This document shows, one piece after another, positions 1-13,230 of a DNA stretch of 64,000 bases (positions are counted from its first letter, which is position 1; the number at the start of each line of letters is the position of its first letter). The position numbers and the translations under genes were made by a program. Source of the DNA: Halomonas sp. NO4 (lineage in GTDB: Bacteria > Pseudomonadota > Gammaproteobacteria > Pseudomonadales > Halomonadaceae); NCBI RefSeq assembly GCF_010994375.1, contig NZ_WHMA01000001.1:212978-276977 (forward strand), given 5' to 3'. Under the pieces are notes generated by a model. It did not search any database. It saw only the letters and a program-made list of their open reading frames with translations, and had not been told where the DNA came from.

Positions 1-424
1 GCAGCAGGGCCCAGCCCAGGGGGCGAGACAGGGCCAGGCGCGCCCGCAACTCGATCAGCGCCAGCAACCACAGGAAGAGCAGCAACCAGAGCGCACTCCC
101 CAGGCCCAGTCGCGAGGCGGCTTCCAGGGTCGCCGCCACGCCCGACAGCCACAGAGGCATGGCGGCCAGCAGGCCAACGACCAGGACCAGGGCGGCGCGC
201 AGATGCCATGTGAAGGGGCGCCAGGCCAGCGTGGCCACGCCCAGCATGGGTACCGTGGCCAGGAGCGCCACGCCCCAGCCCAGCGCCTCCTGGGCCCGCT
301 GAGGGGTTCCCGGCACGATGCGGTTGGGCGCCACGCTGATCGCCGGCAGGGTCAGCCAGGCGACCACGCCGACGAGCATCAACACCAGCAGCACGGCATT
401 GGGCTTGGACCTTGCCTGCTGCAC
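1..424 (-). CDS. yehY: Glycine betaine/choline ABC transporter permease, YehY-like (5' part only)
   Basis: Inner-membrane permease of an OsmF/YehZ-type osmolyte importer. Only the first 141 codons are inside the window and the gene continues past base 1. The visible part begins with a membrane segment at about residues 9-26, followed by a short periplasmic stretch containing SVAPNRIVPG. That stretch resembles the start of E. coli YehY. Three or more further hydrophobic segments follow. The start is a GTG at 422-424, 3 bases after the osmF stop, with a GGAG ribosome site inside the end of osmF, so the two genes form one operon. Family assignment is by recognition plus the neighbouring binding protein; the substrate is inferred. 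Confidence 0.75.
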   Translation of the reverse strand, partial: MQQARSKPNAVLLVLMLVGVVAWLTLPAISVAPNRIVPGTPQRAQEALGWGVALLATVPMLGVATLAWRPFTWHLRAALVLVVGLLAAMPLWLSGVAATLEAASRLGLGSALWLLLFLWLLALIELRARLALSRPLGWALL

Positions 425-427
425 GCG

Positions 428-1345
428 CTACTCCGTTGTCTCGAGACCGTCGAGGAAGCGGGCAGCGACCTCGCTGGGAGCGATGCCATTCACCGCCACC
501 TCGCCGTTGAGGCGCTGCAGGGTTTCCAGATCCAGGGCGGAGAAGACCGGTTCGAGCAGCGTCTCGATCTCGGGATAGGCCTCGAGGACGGCTTCGCGGA
601 CCACGGGTGCCGGCTGGTACACCGGCTGCACGCCGAGCGAGTCCTCCAGCACCACCAGGCCCAGGGCGCCCAGGCCACCATCGGTACCGTAAGTCATGGC
701 GGCGTTCACGCCGCTGGTCTGCTGGGCGGCGGCACGCATGGTGGCGGCGGTGTTGCCCCCTGAGAGAACCAGCAGTTGGTCGGACGACAGTTCGAAGCCA
801 TAGGCTTCCTGGAAGGCGGGCAGCGCCTGGGGGGACTCGACGAACTCGGCGCTGGCCGCGAACTTGAACTCGCCGCCGTCGGCCAGGTAGTCCGCCAGGT
901 CCTCTAGCGTCTCGAGACCATGCTCCTCGGCCAGGTCGGCACGCACGCTCATCGCCCAGGTGTTGTTGGCCTCGGCGGGCGTCAGCCACACCAGCCCGTT
1001 CTCGGCGTCACGCTCGCGCACCGTGGCCAGCGCCTCGTCGGCATCGTGCCAGACGTCGCTGCCGGTCATGTCGAAGAAGAAGGCGCCGTTGCCGGTGTAT
1101 TCGGGATAGATGTCGATCTCGCCGGTCAGCAGCGCCTCCCGGACGATGCTGGTGCCGCCGAGCTGCAGGCGATCCTCGGTCGCGATGCCGGCCTGCTCCA
1201 GGCGCTGGAGAATCAGTTCCCCCAGTACGGAGCCTTCGGTATCGATCTTGGAGGCCACCACCACCGGTTCGTTGGCATGGGCCACCGAGAGCGTCAGCGC
1301 AGAGCCGGCAGCCAGGGCCGCCAGGCCGATCAGGGAGCGGTTCAT
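428..1345 (-). CDS. osmF: Glycine betaine/osmolyte-binding periplasmic protein, OsmF/YehZ family
   Basis: Periplasmic solute-binding protein (OpuAC fold) that delivers betaine-type compounds to the YehY-like permease just downstream. The 305 residues equal the usual family length. A Sec signal peptide covers about residues 1-23 with an AHA cleavage region. The mature N-terminus carries the family pattern VVVASKIDTEG and later GEIDIYPEYTGN, which belongs to the ligand pocket region. The ATG at 1345 was chosen because it begins the signal peptide; a longer reading frame upstream runs through the promoter and is not credible. A sigma70-like promoter lies at 1378-1407. Some YehZ-type systems bind betaine poorly, so the substrate is not certain. 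Confidence 0.88.
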   Translation of the reverse strand: MNRSLIGLAALAAGSALTLSVAHANEPVVVASKIDTEGSVLGELILQRLEQAGIATEDRLQLGGTSIVREALLTGEIDIYPEYTGNGAFFFDMTGSDVWHDADEALATVRERDAENGLVWLTPAEANNTWAMSVRADLAEEHGLETLEDLADYLADGGEFKFAASAEFVESPQALPAFQEAYGFELSSDQLLVLSGGNTAATMRAAAQQTSGVNAAMTYGTDGGLGALGLVVLEDSLGVQPVYQPAPVVREAVLEAYPEIETLLEPVFSALDLETLQRLNGEVAVNGIAPSEVAARFLDGLETTE

Positions 1346-1377
1346 CGTCACCACCCGTTCGTTGTGAATGTACGCAG

Positions 1378-1407
1378 AGTATAAGGCGTGTACAGTTTGC
1401 CTGTCAG
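1378..1407 (-). promoter_or_regulatory. Predicted sigma70 promoter of osmF
   Basis: On the minus strand the -35 is CTGACA (1402-1407) and the -10 is TATACT (1378-1383), with an 18-base spacer. It lies 33 bases before the osmF ATG. Prediction from sequence only. Confidence 0.5.
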
Positions 1408-1437
1408 ACGCCGATCTCAACGCGACACCGACCCGCC

Positions 1438-2433
1438 ATGCGAGATACCGCCACCTCCCTACTCGACCGTTGGCATCACCCCCTGGTGAGGGACCTGGCG
1501 TGGCTGCTGGCTTGCCCCGACCTGGTCGATGGCAGCTGGCCGCCGCGCCCCGGCCGCGACGACCTGGGCCTGTCCGACCCCGCGCACCTCGACGCCTGGC
1601 TCGCCGACCTCGAAGGGAACCCGGCCGCCCTCGAGGCGTGCGTCGGCGACACCCTCGCGGGGCGCATGGGGCTCTACCATGAACGGCTGTGGCAATTCCT
1701 GCTGGCGCACTCACCCGGTACCCGCCTGCTCGCCCACAACCTCAGGGTCCACCGCGAGAAGCAGACCCTGGGCGAGCTGGACCTGCTCTACTGCCGCGAC
1801 GATCGCGCCATACCGATCCACCTGGAGGTGGCCATCAAGTTCTACCTGGGCCTGCCGGAAGGCCCGGGCGAGGCGGCGGACCCGGCACGCTGGATCGGCC
1901 CCGGGGGTGCCGACAGCCTGGCCTGCAAGCTCGCCCACCTGCGCGACCATCAGCTACCCCTGAGCAGCCGCGCCGAAGCGCGTGAAGTTATCCGCGAGGC
2001 ACTCGCCGACCGGCTGCCGGGCCCGCTGATGACGATTACCCGTCGCCTGGCCTTGCCCGGCGTGCTCTTTCAGCCGTGGCGCGCCCCCCTGCCCACCCCG
2101 CGCGGCAGCGCGGCAACACACTGGCAGGGACGCTGGCTGAGGTGGTCGGAGTGGCGCGACTTTCGGGATGGACTGCCCCCCAGCACCCGTGGCGCCTGGC
2201 TGGCCCGCCCGCACTGGCTAGCCCTGCCGCGTGACCCAGCCTTCGTGGCACTGCGCACCTTGGAGGCCCGTCTCGCCCAGCACTTCGCCGACCCCGGCTC
2301 GCCGGTGCAGGTGGCACTGGCCACCCCGGCGGGGAGGCAACGGCTGTTCATCGTGGACGACGACTGGCCACGGCAGATCCCGCTGCCGCCGCGCCAGCCG
2401 CCGAGTCAGACGCGCTCGCCCGGCGGCTCGTAA
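1438..2433 (+). CDS. DUF1853 family protein
   Basis: A 331-residue protein of unknown function, recognised as DUF1853 from the N-terminal [17 protein letters not shown] and its overall layout. No signal peptide or membrane segment is visible, so it is probably cytosolic. Residues 80-134 contain YHERLWQF, then GELDLLYC and [12 protein letters not shown]82, D115, E130 and K134 are spaced like the active-site residues of PD-(D/E)xK nuclease folds, but that is my inference from the pattern. Its last 28 bases overlap the end of the convergent cysS gene. The start has no strong ribosome site. Confidence 0.8.
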   Translation: MRDTATSLLDRWHHPLVRDLAWLLACPDLVDGSWPPRPGRDDLGLSDPAHLDAWLADLEGNPAALEACVGDTLAGRMGLYHERLWQFLLAHSPGTRLLAHNLRVHREKQTLGELDLLYCRDDRAIPIHLEVAIKFYLGLPEGPGEAADPARWIGPGGADSLACKLAHLRDHQLPLSSRAEAREVIREALADRLPGPLMTITRRLALPGVLFQPWRAPLPTPRGSAATHWQGRWLRWSEWRDFRDGLPPSTRGAWLARPHWLALPRDPAFVALRTLEARLAQHFADPGSPVQVALATPAGRQRLFIVDDDWPRQIPLPPRQPPSQTRSPGGS

Positions 2434-3817
2434 ATCCAGCGGGTGCCCTCCCGCGAGTCCTTGAGCTGAATGCCCAGGGCCGCCAGTTCGTCGCGAATGG
2501 CGTCGGCCGCGGCAAAGTCCCTGGCTTTCTTGGCCTCGGCGCGCGCGGCGATCTTTGCCTCGATCTCGGCCTCGGGCAGCGGCAGCGCGACCTCGCCCCC
2601 CTTGAGGAAGTACGCCGGCTCCTGGTCGAGGAGTCCCAGCACGTCACCCAGACGCTTGAGCTCGAAGGCCAGCGCCGGCGCCTGTTGGGGCTCTTCCTGC
2701 TTGGCGCGGTTGAGCTCGCGCGCCAGGTCGAAGAGCACGGAGAGCGCTTCGGGAGTGTTGAAATCGTCGTCCATGGCGGCGCCGAAGCGCTCGGTGAATC
2801 GCGCATCCACCTCGCCCTCGGCCGGCTCCACGCCGTCGAGCGCATTGTAGAAGCGCTCCAGCGAGCGCCTCGCCTCACCCAGCGCCTCCGGGGCATAGTT
2901 GATGGGGCTGCGGTAGTGGCTGGCCACCAGCAGGTAGCGCACCACTTCCGGATCGTGGACTTCAAGCACCTCACGAATGGTGAAGAAGTTGCCCAGCGAC
3001 TTGGACATCTTCTCCTGATTCACCCGCACGGCGCCGGCATGCATCCAGGTGTTGACGAAGGGCTTGTCGTTGGCCGCTTCGCTCTGGGCGATCTCATTCT
3101 CGTGGTGGGGGAAGGTGAGATCGGGCCCGCCGCCGTGGATGTCGAAGGTCTCGCCCAGGCAGCACCGGGACATGGCCGAGCACTCGATATGCCAGCCGGG
3201 ACGCCCTTCGCCCCAGGGCGACGGCCAGCTCGCCTCGCCAGGCTTGGCCGCCTTCCACAGCACGAAATCCAGCGGATCCTCCTTGTGCTCGCCCACCACG
3301 ATCCGCGCTCCGGCGCGCATCTCGTCAGGATCGCGGTTGTTGAGCTTGCCGTAGCCCTCGAACTTCCTCACCCGGTAGTAGACATCGCCGTTGACCGCGG
3401 CATAGGCGAAGCCCTTGGCGATCAGCGTCTCGATCATGGCAACGATATCGCCCACGTGGCGCGTGGCGCGCGGCTCGCGGTCGGGACGCAGCACTCGGAG
3501 CCTCGCCTCGTCCTCGCGCATTGCCTCGATCATGCGCTCGGTCAGCGACCCAATCGACTCGCCGTTCTCCTCGGCCCGACGCAGGATCTTGTCGTCGATG
3601 TCGGTGATGTTGCGCACGTAGGTCACATCGAAGCCGCGATGGCGCAGATAGCGGGTGATGACGTCGAAGGCCACCATCACCCGGGCATGCCCCAGGTGAC
3701 AGTAGTCGTACACCGTCATGCCACAGACGTACATGCGCACCTGGCCCGGGTCGATGGGCGTGAAGGCTTCCTTGCGCCGGGTCAGGGTATTGTAGATCAG
3801 CAGGTCTGCGCTCACGT

Positions 3818-3821
<4 letters not shown>
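2406..3821 (-). CDS. cysS: Cysteinyl-tRNA synthetase
   Basis: Cytosolic class I synthetase that charges tRNA-Cys. It has the zinc-ligand Cys33 followed by the HIGH-like HLGH at residues 42-45, a second zinc region (GWHIECSAM, then [10 protein letters not shown]) and KMSKSLGNF in the middle. The length of 471 residues is close to the E. coli enzyme (461). The GTG at 3819-3821 overlaps the glnS stop codon as GTGA, indicating translational coupling; a second in-frame GTG at 3815 is an alternative. The 3' end overlaps the convergent DUF1853 gene by 28 bases. Confidence 0.95.
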
Positions 3822-5497
<1,676 letters not shown>

Positions 5498-5599
5498 GGT
5501 TGGAAAGGCAACCTCTGGTTGAAATGCGGGCCTGGCGGTCGAACGCCGGGTATGGCCGGGTTCCCGCGCCTTCGCTTCGCGCAGCGAAGCAAAACCGCT

Positions 5600-5605
5600 A
5601 TTATA
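5600..5605 (-). promoter_or_regulatory. Candidate -10 element for glnS
   Basis: TATAAT on the minus strand in the glnS/ppiB divergent region. The best -35 (TTGGCG, 5625-5630) is 19 bases away, which is long, so this is tentative. The bases also give TATTAT on the plus strand, a possible -10 for ppiB. Confidence 0.35.
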
Positions 5606-5664
5606 GCGCCACGCCCATGCATGGCGCCAAGGCGCGCCCCGCTTCCTGACGAGGGATACCCGCA

Positions 5665-6177
5665 ATGATCGTTCTTCAGACCAATTTCGGCGACATCCAC
5701 GTCGCCCTCGATCACGACAACGCCCCCAAGACCGCCGCCAACTTCGAGCAGTACGTGCGCGACGGCTTCTACGACGGCACCCTCTTCCACCGCGTCATCG
5801 ACGGCTTCATGGTCCAGGGCGGCGGCTTCGACACCGACTTCAACCAGAAGCCGACCCGCGACCCCGTCGAGAACGAGGCCGACAATGGCCTCAAGAATGC
5901 CACGGGCACACTGGCCATGGCCCGCACCCAGGACCCGCACTCCGCCACCGCACAGTTCTTCATCAACGTGGCCGACAACGACTTCCTCAACCACAGCGGC
6001 AAGTCCATCCAGGGCTGGGGCTACTGCGTATTCGGCAAGGTGGTCGACGGCATGGACGTGGTGGAGAAGATCAAGGCGGTGCCCACCACGCGTCGTGGCA
6101 TGCATGCCGACGTGCCCGCCGAGGATGTCGTCATCCAGCGCGCTTACGTCGCCGAGACGCCAAACAGCGATGCCTGA
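5665..6177 (+). CDS. ppiB: Peptidyl-prolyl cis-trans isomerase B (cyclophilin, cytosolic)
   Basis: Cyclophilin-type prolyl isomerase that assists protein folding. The 170 residues cover one cyclophilin domain. Landmarks are [13 protein letters not shown] (catalytic Arg region), [10 protein letters not shown] and the [12 protein letters not shown] strand near the C-terminus. There is no signal peptide, so this is the cytosolic PpiB rather than periplasmic PpiA. It is divergent from glnS and followed by a hairpin at 6185-6207, with lpxH 84 bases downstream on the same strand. Confidence 0.93.
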   Translation: MIVLQTNFGDIHVALDHDNAPKTAANFEQYVRDGFYDGTLFHRVIDGFMVQGGGFDTDFNQKPTRDPVENEADNGLKNATGTLAMARTQDPHSATAQFFINVADNDFLNHSGKSIQGWGYCVFGKVVDGMDVVEKIKAVPTTRRGMHADVPAEDVVIQRAYVAETPNSDA

Positions 6178-6184
6178 GCCTTTC

Positions 6185-6215
6185 GCGCCCGCCCTTCCGG
6201 CGGGCGCTTGCGTTT
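6185..6215 (+). terminator. Hairpin terminator candidate after ppiB
   Basis: Perfect 9-bp stem GCGCCCGCC / GGCGGGCGC with loop CTTCC, followed by a weak T-containing stretch (TTGCGTTT). It could end the ppiB transcript or only reduce read-through into lpxH. Confidence 0.55.
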
Positions 6216-6261
6216 CTGACACCCCGCCGCCCAACGACAAGAGCCCTGCGAGACGAGGCCC

Positions 6262-7023
6262 ATGAGCACGCTGCTGATTTCCGACCTGCACCTGCACCCC
6301 GGCGCTCCCGAGCTGACCGAGCGCTTCCTCGACTGGCTCGGGCACCGCGCTCGCCAGGCCGAGGCGCTCTACATCCTGGGCGACTTCTTCGACGCCTGGA
6401 TCGGCGACGATCTGCTCGACCTCGGAGACGCCGACCCCACCGGTCACGCGGCGCTGGCCAGGCGGGTGGTGACCGCCCTGCGTGAGCTCAGCGACAGCGG
6501 TACGGCCCTCTATCTCATGCACGGCAACCGCGACTTCCTGCTCGGCGAGCGCTTTGCCCGCGACGCGGGGGCCACCCTGCTGCCCGATCCCAGCGTAATG
6601 CCCCTGGGTGGCGCGCCGGTCCTGCTGATGCACGGCGACAGCCTCTGCACCGGCGATGACACCTACCAGGCCTTCCGCACGCAGGCACGCAATCCCCAGT
6701 GGCAGCGACAAATCCTGGCCCTGCCGATTCCCGACCGGCTGGCGCTGGCCCATTCGCTGCGCGAGCAGTCCGGCGAGGCCACATCCAACAAGGCCGACGC
6801 GATCATGGACGTCACCCCCGCGGAGGTGGTGCACGTCATGCACGCCCACGGGGTGGCGATCCTGATCCACGGCCATACGCATCGCCCCGCCGTGCACGGT
6901 CTCGAGGTCGATGGCCAGCCCGCCCGCCGGCTGGTGCTCGGCGACTGGCAGCCCGACCAGGGTTGGGAAATCGAGGTCGACGGAAACGGCCATCCCGAGC
7001 TCAGGGCCTTTTCTCTCGTCTAA
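6262..7023 (+). CDS. lpxH: UDP-2,3-diacylglucosamine diphosphatase
   Basis: Hydrolyses UDP-2,3-diacylglucosamine to lipid X in lipid A synthesis, acting peripherally at the inner membrane. The 253-residue calcineurin-like phosphoesterase shows the metal-ligand series in order: SDLHL (residues 7-11), [23 protein letters not shown] and HGHTHRP. Length fits the family (about 240). The ATG at 6262 follows GAGACGAGG. The neighbour ppiB is also next to lpxH in other gammaproteobacteria, from general knowledge. Confidence 0.95.
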   Translation: MSTLLISDLHLHPGAPELTERFLDWLGHRARQAEALYILGDFFDAWIGDDLLDLGDADPTGHAALARRVVTALRELSDSGTALYLMHGNRDFLLGERFARDAGATLLPDPSVMPLGGAPVLLMHGDSLCTGDDTYQAFRTQARNPQWQRQILALPIPDRLALAHSLREQSGEATSNKADAIMDVTPAEVVHVMHAHGVAILIHGHTHRPAVHGLEVDGQPARRLVLGDWQPDQGWEIEVDGNGHPELRAFSLV

Positions 7024-7097
7024 TGGCGGCAACAACGCGCAACACCGGACACTCTCTGCCGGCCCAGGCCAGCGCCAAATGAGGGACGACGGCCCGC

Positions 7098-8117
7098 CTA
7101 TCCATTCAGGCAGGCGTTGAGACGAACCTCCAGCCAGTCGGCATCCGGCAACGCTCCCACCTCGGCAATGATCTCCAGGCGGGAATCCTGACGCCAGGCG
7201 GTGGGCTCGAGGCTCACCGTGCCCGCCGAGCGGTTATAGCGCTTCCAGCCCGCCTCGGTGTGCAGCACCCCCTTGACGCGCAGCCCGGACGGCAGATCAC
7301 CGAGCAGCGCCGAGACGCGATCCAGTTCGAAGGCATCGTCGGGGTGCCAGCGCCAGCCCAGTGTCGCATAGCCCAGGGCTGCGCCCTCCTCGCGGACGGG
7401 ATGCCCCGGCGTCGGTGCCGAGACGTCCATTCCCTCCAGCTCCACGCTGCCTGCCGCCTGCTGGCGCAGCCGCCGGTGCGCTTCGCTCTCCGGCAACGGG
7501 CGTTGCCCCGCCTCGGCAGGCGCGCTCTCGCCGCTCAGCAGCGACACGGCCAGCTCACCGTGGGGCGCCTGCCGTATCCACTTCTTGCGTGGCCAGCTCG
7601 CGTCCAGCCACGCCTGGGCGGCGGTCAGCTGGTCCGGGCTGGCCAGGTCGGTCATGGTCAAGGCCACGGCATCGGCCATGGCCAGTTGGTCGCGAAAGGT
7701 CTCGTGCTCCCGCGACCGGGGGTCGTCGAAGCGGCGCGGATCGAGCACGGCGATGATGTCGTGGACGGAGAGCACGCCGTCAAACGCCTCGCCGCGCAGC
7801 ACCTCGAGCAACCCGGCCGGATGACCCAGGCCGGACGGCTCGATCAGCAAGCGATCGGGGCGGTGCCGGTGCAGGAGATTGACCAGGGCGGCCTGCATCA
7901 CGAAGGCGAGCTGGCAGCACAGGCAGCCTCCCGGCAGCCCCTTGACCACTACCCCCGCCTGAGTATCGAACATGGCCTGATCGATCCCCACCTGGCCGAA
8001 CTCGTTGACCAGCACGGCCCAGGTTTCCTGCGCCGGCTTCTGATCGATGAGGCTGCGGATCAGGCTGCTCTTGCCGCTACCCAGAAAGCCGGTGACCAGA
8101 TGCACCGGCACGTTCAT
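7098..8117 (-). CDS. CobW/COG0523-family GTPase, putative zinc metallochaperone
   Basis: G3E P-loop GTPase. Walker A GFLGSGKSS is near the N-terminus, the metal-binding GGCLCC (CxCC) motif about 60 residues later, and the CobW C-terminal domain occupies the last third. COG0523 proteins move or insert Zn, Co or other metals. ATG 8117 (339 residues) was chosen because AAGGA lies 7 bases upstream; a GTG at 8135 is an alternative. The palindrome TGTTACAGGGTAACA just upstream looks like a Zur operator, so a zinc-starvation role (YjiA/ZigA-like) is likely but inferred. Convergent with lpxH. Confidence 0.85.
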   Translation of the reverse strand: MNVPVHLVTGFLGSGKSSLIRSLIDQKPAQETWAVLVNEFGQVGIDQAMFDTQAGVVVKGLPGGCLCCQLAFVMQAALVNLLHRHRPDRLLIEPSGLGHPAGLLEVLRGEAFDGVLSVHDIIAVLDPRRFDDPRSREHETFRDQLAMADAVALTMTDLASPDQLTAAQAWLDASWPRKKWIRQAPHGELAVSLLSGESAPAEAGQRPLPESEAHRRLRQQAAGSVELEGMDVSAPTPGHPVREEGAALGYATLGWRWHPDDAFELDRVSALLGDLPSGLRVKGVLHTEAGWKRYNRSAGTVSLEPTAWRQDSRLEIIAEVGALPDADWLEVRLNACLNG

Positions 8118-8159
8118 AACAGGTCCTTGAGACACGCTTGACTCCGGTACGCCTTGATT

Positions 8160-8174
8160 TGTTACAGGGTAACA
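8160..8174 (-). promoter_or_regulatory. Zur-like operator upstream of the CobW-family GTPase
   Basis: Perfect inverted repeat TGTTAC-AGG-GTAACA centred 50 bases upstream of the ATG. It matches the TGTTAT...ATAACA core of gammaproteobacterial Zur boxes, with C/G replacing one T/A pair. It would overlap or adjoin the promoter (TTGAAT lies upstream at -35 distance), fitting repression when zinc is plentiful. Confidence 0.6.
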
Positions 8175-8277
8175 TCCTTGCGGCCACTGTCATTCAATAA
8201 GCCGAGAGCGTTGGTGTTCTTGCTTGTCTTTATGAAGATAACGGTATAAATATGCCGACCAAAGCCCCTCATAACAA

Positions 8278-8299
8278 AGGGGCACCCTTGGGTGCCCCT
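8278..8299 (-). terminator. Rho-independent terminator of ppiD
   Basis: Perfect 10-bp stem AGGGGCACCC / GGGTGCCCCT with loop AA, followed on the minus strand by TTTGTTATG. It lies 25 bases after the ppiD stop. Confidence 0.75.
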
Positions 8300-8323
8300 G
8301 GACTGTACGGCGGCGATCGCGAT

Positions 8324-10141
8324 TCAGTAGCGCTCGATCTCCGCGGTATCACGCAGGTGAGCCCGCAGCGCCTGAATGGCGGACTGGCCGCGGAGCTGCT
8401 CGGCCATGCGGGCGACAAAGGCTTCCGTCTGCTCGTCGGGTTCGGCGTCGGCCACATTTTCGAGAGCGATCAGCACCACCCGCTCACCGTCGCTGGCCTG
8501 GCCATAGACTGGCTGGTCACGCTCAGGGTGCGGCAAGCGGAAAGCGGTCTGGACGACGAACCGAGGCGCCTCGCCGGTTTGGCGAGTGGCTCCCTCGACC
8601 CGCTGCCATTCGAGGTCGAGCGACTCGCCGTCGCGCAGGCGCTCTACGCGCTCTCGCGACACCTCAAGCAAGGCCTCCTGCGTCTTGCGCTGCTCCACGG
8701 CCGCTCGGACATCAACACGCACCTCTTCGAGGGGGCGCGTCGCGGCCTCGCGGTGCTCGGCTACCCGCAACACCAGGCGGCGGTCAGCATCGAGCTCGAC
8801 GACCTCGCTGTTGAAACCCTCGCTCAGCACGTCCTGGCTGAAGGCTTCGCTCATCACGCCAGGCTCCCCCAGGACGCCGCTGGCGCTGTCGCGCGATACC
8901 CAGCCGCTCTCCCGCAGCTCGAGGTCGAGGCTCTCGGCCACGCTGGCCAGATCCTCGGCCGCGAAGCTCTCGTCGATCAACGCCTGAACACGGCGATTGA
9001 AGGTGTCATCGACGGCCTGAAGGGCAAGCTCGCGCTCCAGTTCATCGCGCATCTCCTCGAGAGGCGGCATGTCGAGTTCGGTTACTTTGACCAGGTGCAG
9101 GCCATTGCTGGTTTCGACGATCTCGGATACCTGGCCGACACCGATGCCGAAGGCGGCATCGTCGAAAGCGTCACCGAAGAAGCCGGGGCTGATGAAGCCC
9201 AGGTCACCGCCCTGCTCCGCCGTGGTGGCGTCATCGGAGAATTCACGCGCCAGCTCGGCAAAGGATTCACTTTCCGCCAGGCGCTCGCGGACCCTCTCCA
9301 GGCGTGCCCTCGCCTCCTCACGGCTACGCTCACCGTTGAAGGTGACCATGATGTGGGAGACCCGCCGATCGGCATCGCGGCTGCGAGCTTCCCAGGCGTC
9401 GCGGATCGCCTCGTCACTCACCTCAGCGGACTCGGCCATGGCCTGGCGATCGAGGATCACGTACTCGAGACGGACCTGCTCAGGGCGGCGGTACTGCTCG
9501 GCATTGGCCTCGTAGTAGGCCTGGATCTCCGCATCGCTGACCGCCACCGGTTCGCTGAGCTGCTCGGGAGTGAGCTGATGATGACGGAAGGTGCGGGTCT
9601 GACGCTGAAGTGCCGCGAGACGCTCGCGCTCGCGCTCCAGGGTGAAGTCACTCATGGCCACGCCCAGCTGCAGCTGCTGGCGCATCATGTCGACCTTCAA
9701 GGCCTCGCGGAAGGAAAGCGGCGTGAAGCCGGCACTCGCCAGCCGGTTGCGGAACAGCTCCTGCGAGAAGCGCCCCTCCTGATCCTGAAACTCCTGCAGG
9801 TTCACGATCACCTGGTCGATCTGCTCCTCGGAGAGGTAGAGGCCGCCGTCCTCTGCGTAGGACGTCATCAGCTGCTCACCGATGAGGCTGTCGAGCACCT
9901 CCCCGCGCAGGGCGCGCTCCTGCTCGGGCGGCACCTGGCCGGAGCGAATGGCGCGCTGGACCTCCAGCTCGAGCTGCTGGCGGGTGATCGGCTCGCCGTT
10001 GACCTCAGCGATCTCGTCGCCGCTGCCGCCGATGAGCCCCACCAGCGACTCGATGCCGAACAGGGCCAGTGCCGCGACGACGGCACCGACGATGATCTTG
10101 GCGCCCCAGCTCCGGGAGCGGTCTCGAATACTTTGCAGCAT
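8324..10141 (-). CDS. ppiD: Periplasmic folding chaperone PpiD (membrane-anchored, parvulin domain)
   Basis: Single-pass inner-membrane chaperone that meets proteins leaving the Sec translocon. The 605 residues show a short cytosolic start (MLQSIRDRSRSWGAK), one membrane segment at about residues 16-37, a SurA-like N-terminal region from about residue 40, and a parvulin domain in the middle (RVSHIMVTF ... GGDLGFISPG). E. coli PpiD is 623 residues. The order lon-hupB-ppiD matches E. coli. A perfect TATAAT lies just upstream. Confidence 0.93.
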   Translation of the reverse strand: MLQSIRDRSRSWGAKIIVGAVVAALALFGIESLVGLIGGSGDEIAEVNGEPITRQQLELEVQRAIRSGQVPPEQERALRGEVLDSLIGEQLMTSYAEDGGLYLSEEQIDQVIVNLQEFQDQEGRFSQELFRNRLASAGFTPLSFREALKVDMMRQQLQLGVAMSDFTLERERERLAALQRQTRTFRHHQLTPEQLSEPVAVSDAEIQAYYEANAEQYRRPEQVRLEYVILDRQAMAESAEVSDEAIRDAWEARSRDADRRVSHIMVTFNGERSREEARARLERVRERLAESESFAELAREFSDDATTAEQGGDLGFISPGFFGDAFDDAAFGIGVGQVSEIVETSNGLHLVKVTELDMPPLEEMRDELERELALQAVDDTFNRRVQALIDESFAAEDLASVAESLDLELRESGWVSRDSASGVLGEPGVMSEAFSQDVLSEGFNSEVVELDADRRLVLRVAEHREAATRPLEEVRVDVRAAVEQRKTQEALLEVSRERVERLRDGESLDLEWQRVEGATRQTGEAPRFVVQTAFRLPHPERDQPVYGQASDGERVVLIALENVADAEPDEQTEAFVARMAEQLRGQSAIQALRAHLRDTAEIERY

Positions 10142-10177
10142 GCAGGCCTCGGTGATTAAGTAACGGAAATCGCGACC

Positions 10178-10183
10178 ATTATA
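10178..10183 (-). promoter_or_regulatory. Candidate -10 element for ppiD
   Basis: TATAAT on the minus strand, 37 bases before the ppiD ATG. No convincing -35 is visible, so only the -10 is called. Confidence 0.45.
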
Positions 10184-10236
10184 CGCACGGCCCGGGCCTT
10201 CCGACCATGCCGCTCGCCAGGCTGGCCACAACCGAG

Positions 10237-10266
10237 AAAAAGGCGCATCGCCATGGCGATGCGCCT
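10237..10266 (-). terminator. Rho-independent terminator of hupB
   Basis: Perfect 11-bp stem GGCGCATCGCC / GGCGATGCGCC followed on the minus strand by TTTTT. It lies about 70 bases after the hupB stop and separates hupB from ppiD. Confidence 0.85.
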
Positions 10267-10334
10267 CTCTGTTGTCGCTCCGAGTGGGCGTGGCAGTGGC
10301 ACCGCGGCTGCAGTGCCCGTAGCCCCATCGTCAC

Positions 10335-10607
10335 TCAGTTGACGGAGTCCTTGAGCGCCTTGCCGGCCTTGAAGGTCGGCACCTTGGCAGCGCTGATCTG
10401 GATCGGCTCGCCGGTCTGCGGGTTGCGGCCAGTACGCGCCGCGCGCTCCTTGACGGAGAACGTACCGAAACCCACCAGGGAAACGGTGTCACCGCTCTTG
10501 AGGCTATCGGTGACGGTGTCGACCATCGCGTCCAACGCGCGCGTCGCGGCTGCCTTGGGAATATCAGCAGACGCGGCGATGGCTTCGATCAGCTCGGATT
10601 TGTTCAC
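10335..10607 (-). CDS. hupB: DNA-binding protein HU-beta
   Basis: Small nucleoid protein that bends and compacts DNA as a dimer. The 90 residues are the standard HU length. Diagnostic features are the N-terminal [11 protein letters not shown], the GFGTFSV strand and the arm region [14 protein letters not shown] that enters the minor groove. The start is GTG at 10605-10607, preceded by AAGGGGTGAAG. It has its own strong promoter (10689-10718) and terminator (10237-10266), so it is transcribed independently of lon. Confidence 0.96.
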   Translation of the reverse strand: MNKSELIEAIAASADIPKAAATRALDAMVDTVTDSLKSGDTVSLVGFGTFSVKERAARTGRNPQTGEPIQISAAKVPTFKAGKALKDSVN

Positions 10608-10688
10608 ACTTCACCCCTTGACTGTTTCAGATAATGGCTCTTATCAGCGCGACTCTCGGCCAACAATTCGATCACGGCATGGCTGCAG

Positions 10689-10718
10689 TTTATAGCAATG
10701 CCGAAAAAGACGTGTCAA
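10689..10718 (-). promoter_or_regulatory. Strong sigma70 promoter of hupB
   Basis: Minus-strand TTGACA (10713-10718), 18-base spacer, TATAAA (10689-10694). The -35 is perfect and the -10 nearly so. It leaves a leader of about 75 bases before the GTG. Confidence 0.75.
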
Positions 10719-10740
10719 GCAACCTGCGGCGCCGAACCGC

Positions 10741-10770
10741 GCCATGCCGGCATTCTAAGACCGGTATGGC
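10741..10770 (-). terminator. Second hairpin in the lon-hupB gap
   Basis: Arms GCCATGCCGG and CCGGTATGGC with a 10-base loop pair at 9 of 10 positions. There is no T-run. It may back up the lon terminator or insulate the hupB promoter. Confidence 0.35.
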
Positions 10771-10782
10771 GCGAAGAAATGA

Positions 10783-13191
<2,409 letters not shown>

Positions 13192-13230
13192 CGCAGACTT
13201 TCCTCAAACGTAATCGGGTGGATATTCAAG

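Noticed and set aside
1346-1714. N-terminal extension of the OsmF reading frame to 428 residues
   Set aside because: The extra part is Arg/Pro/Gly-rich, runs antisense through the DUF1853 gene and crosses the promoter; the signal peptide starts at 1345.
8252-10159. 635-residue plus-strand reading frame
   Set aside because: Antisense of ppiD; no recognisable domain, while the minus frame is a clear PpiD.
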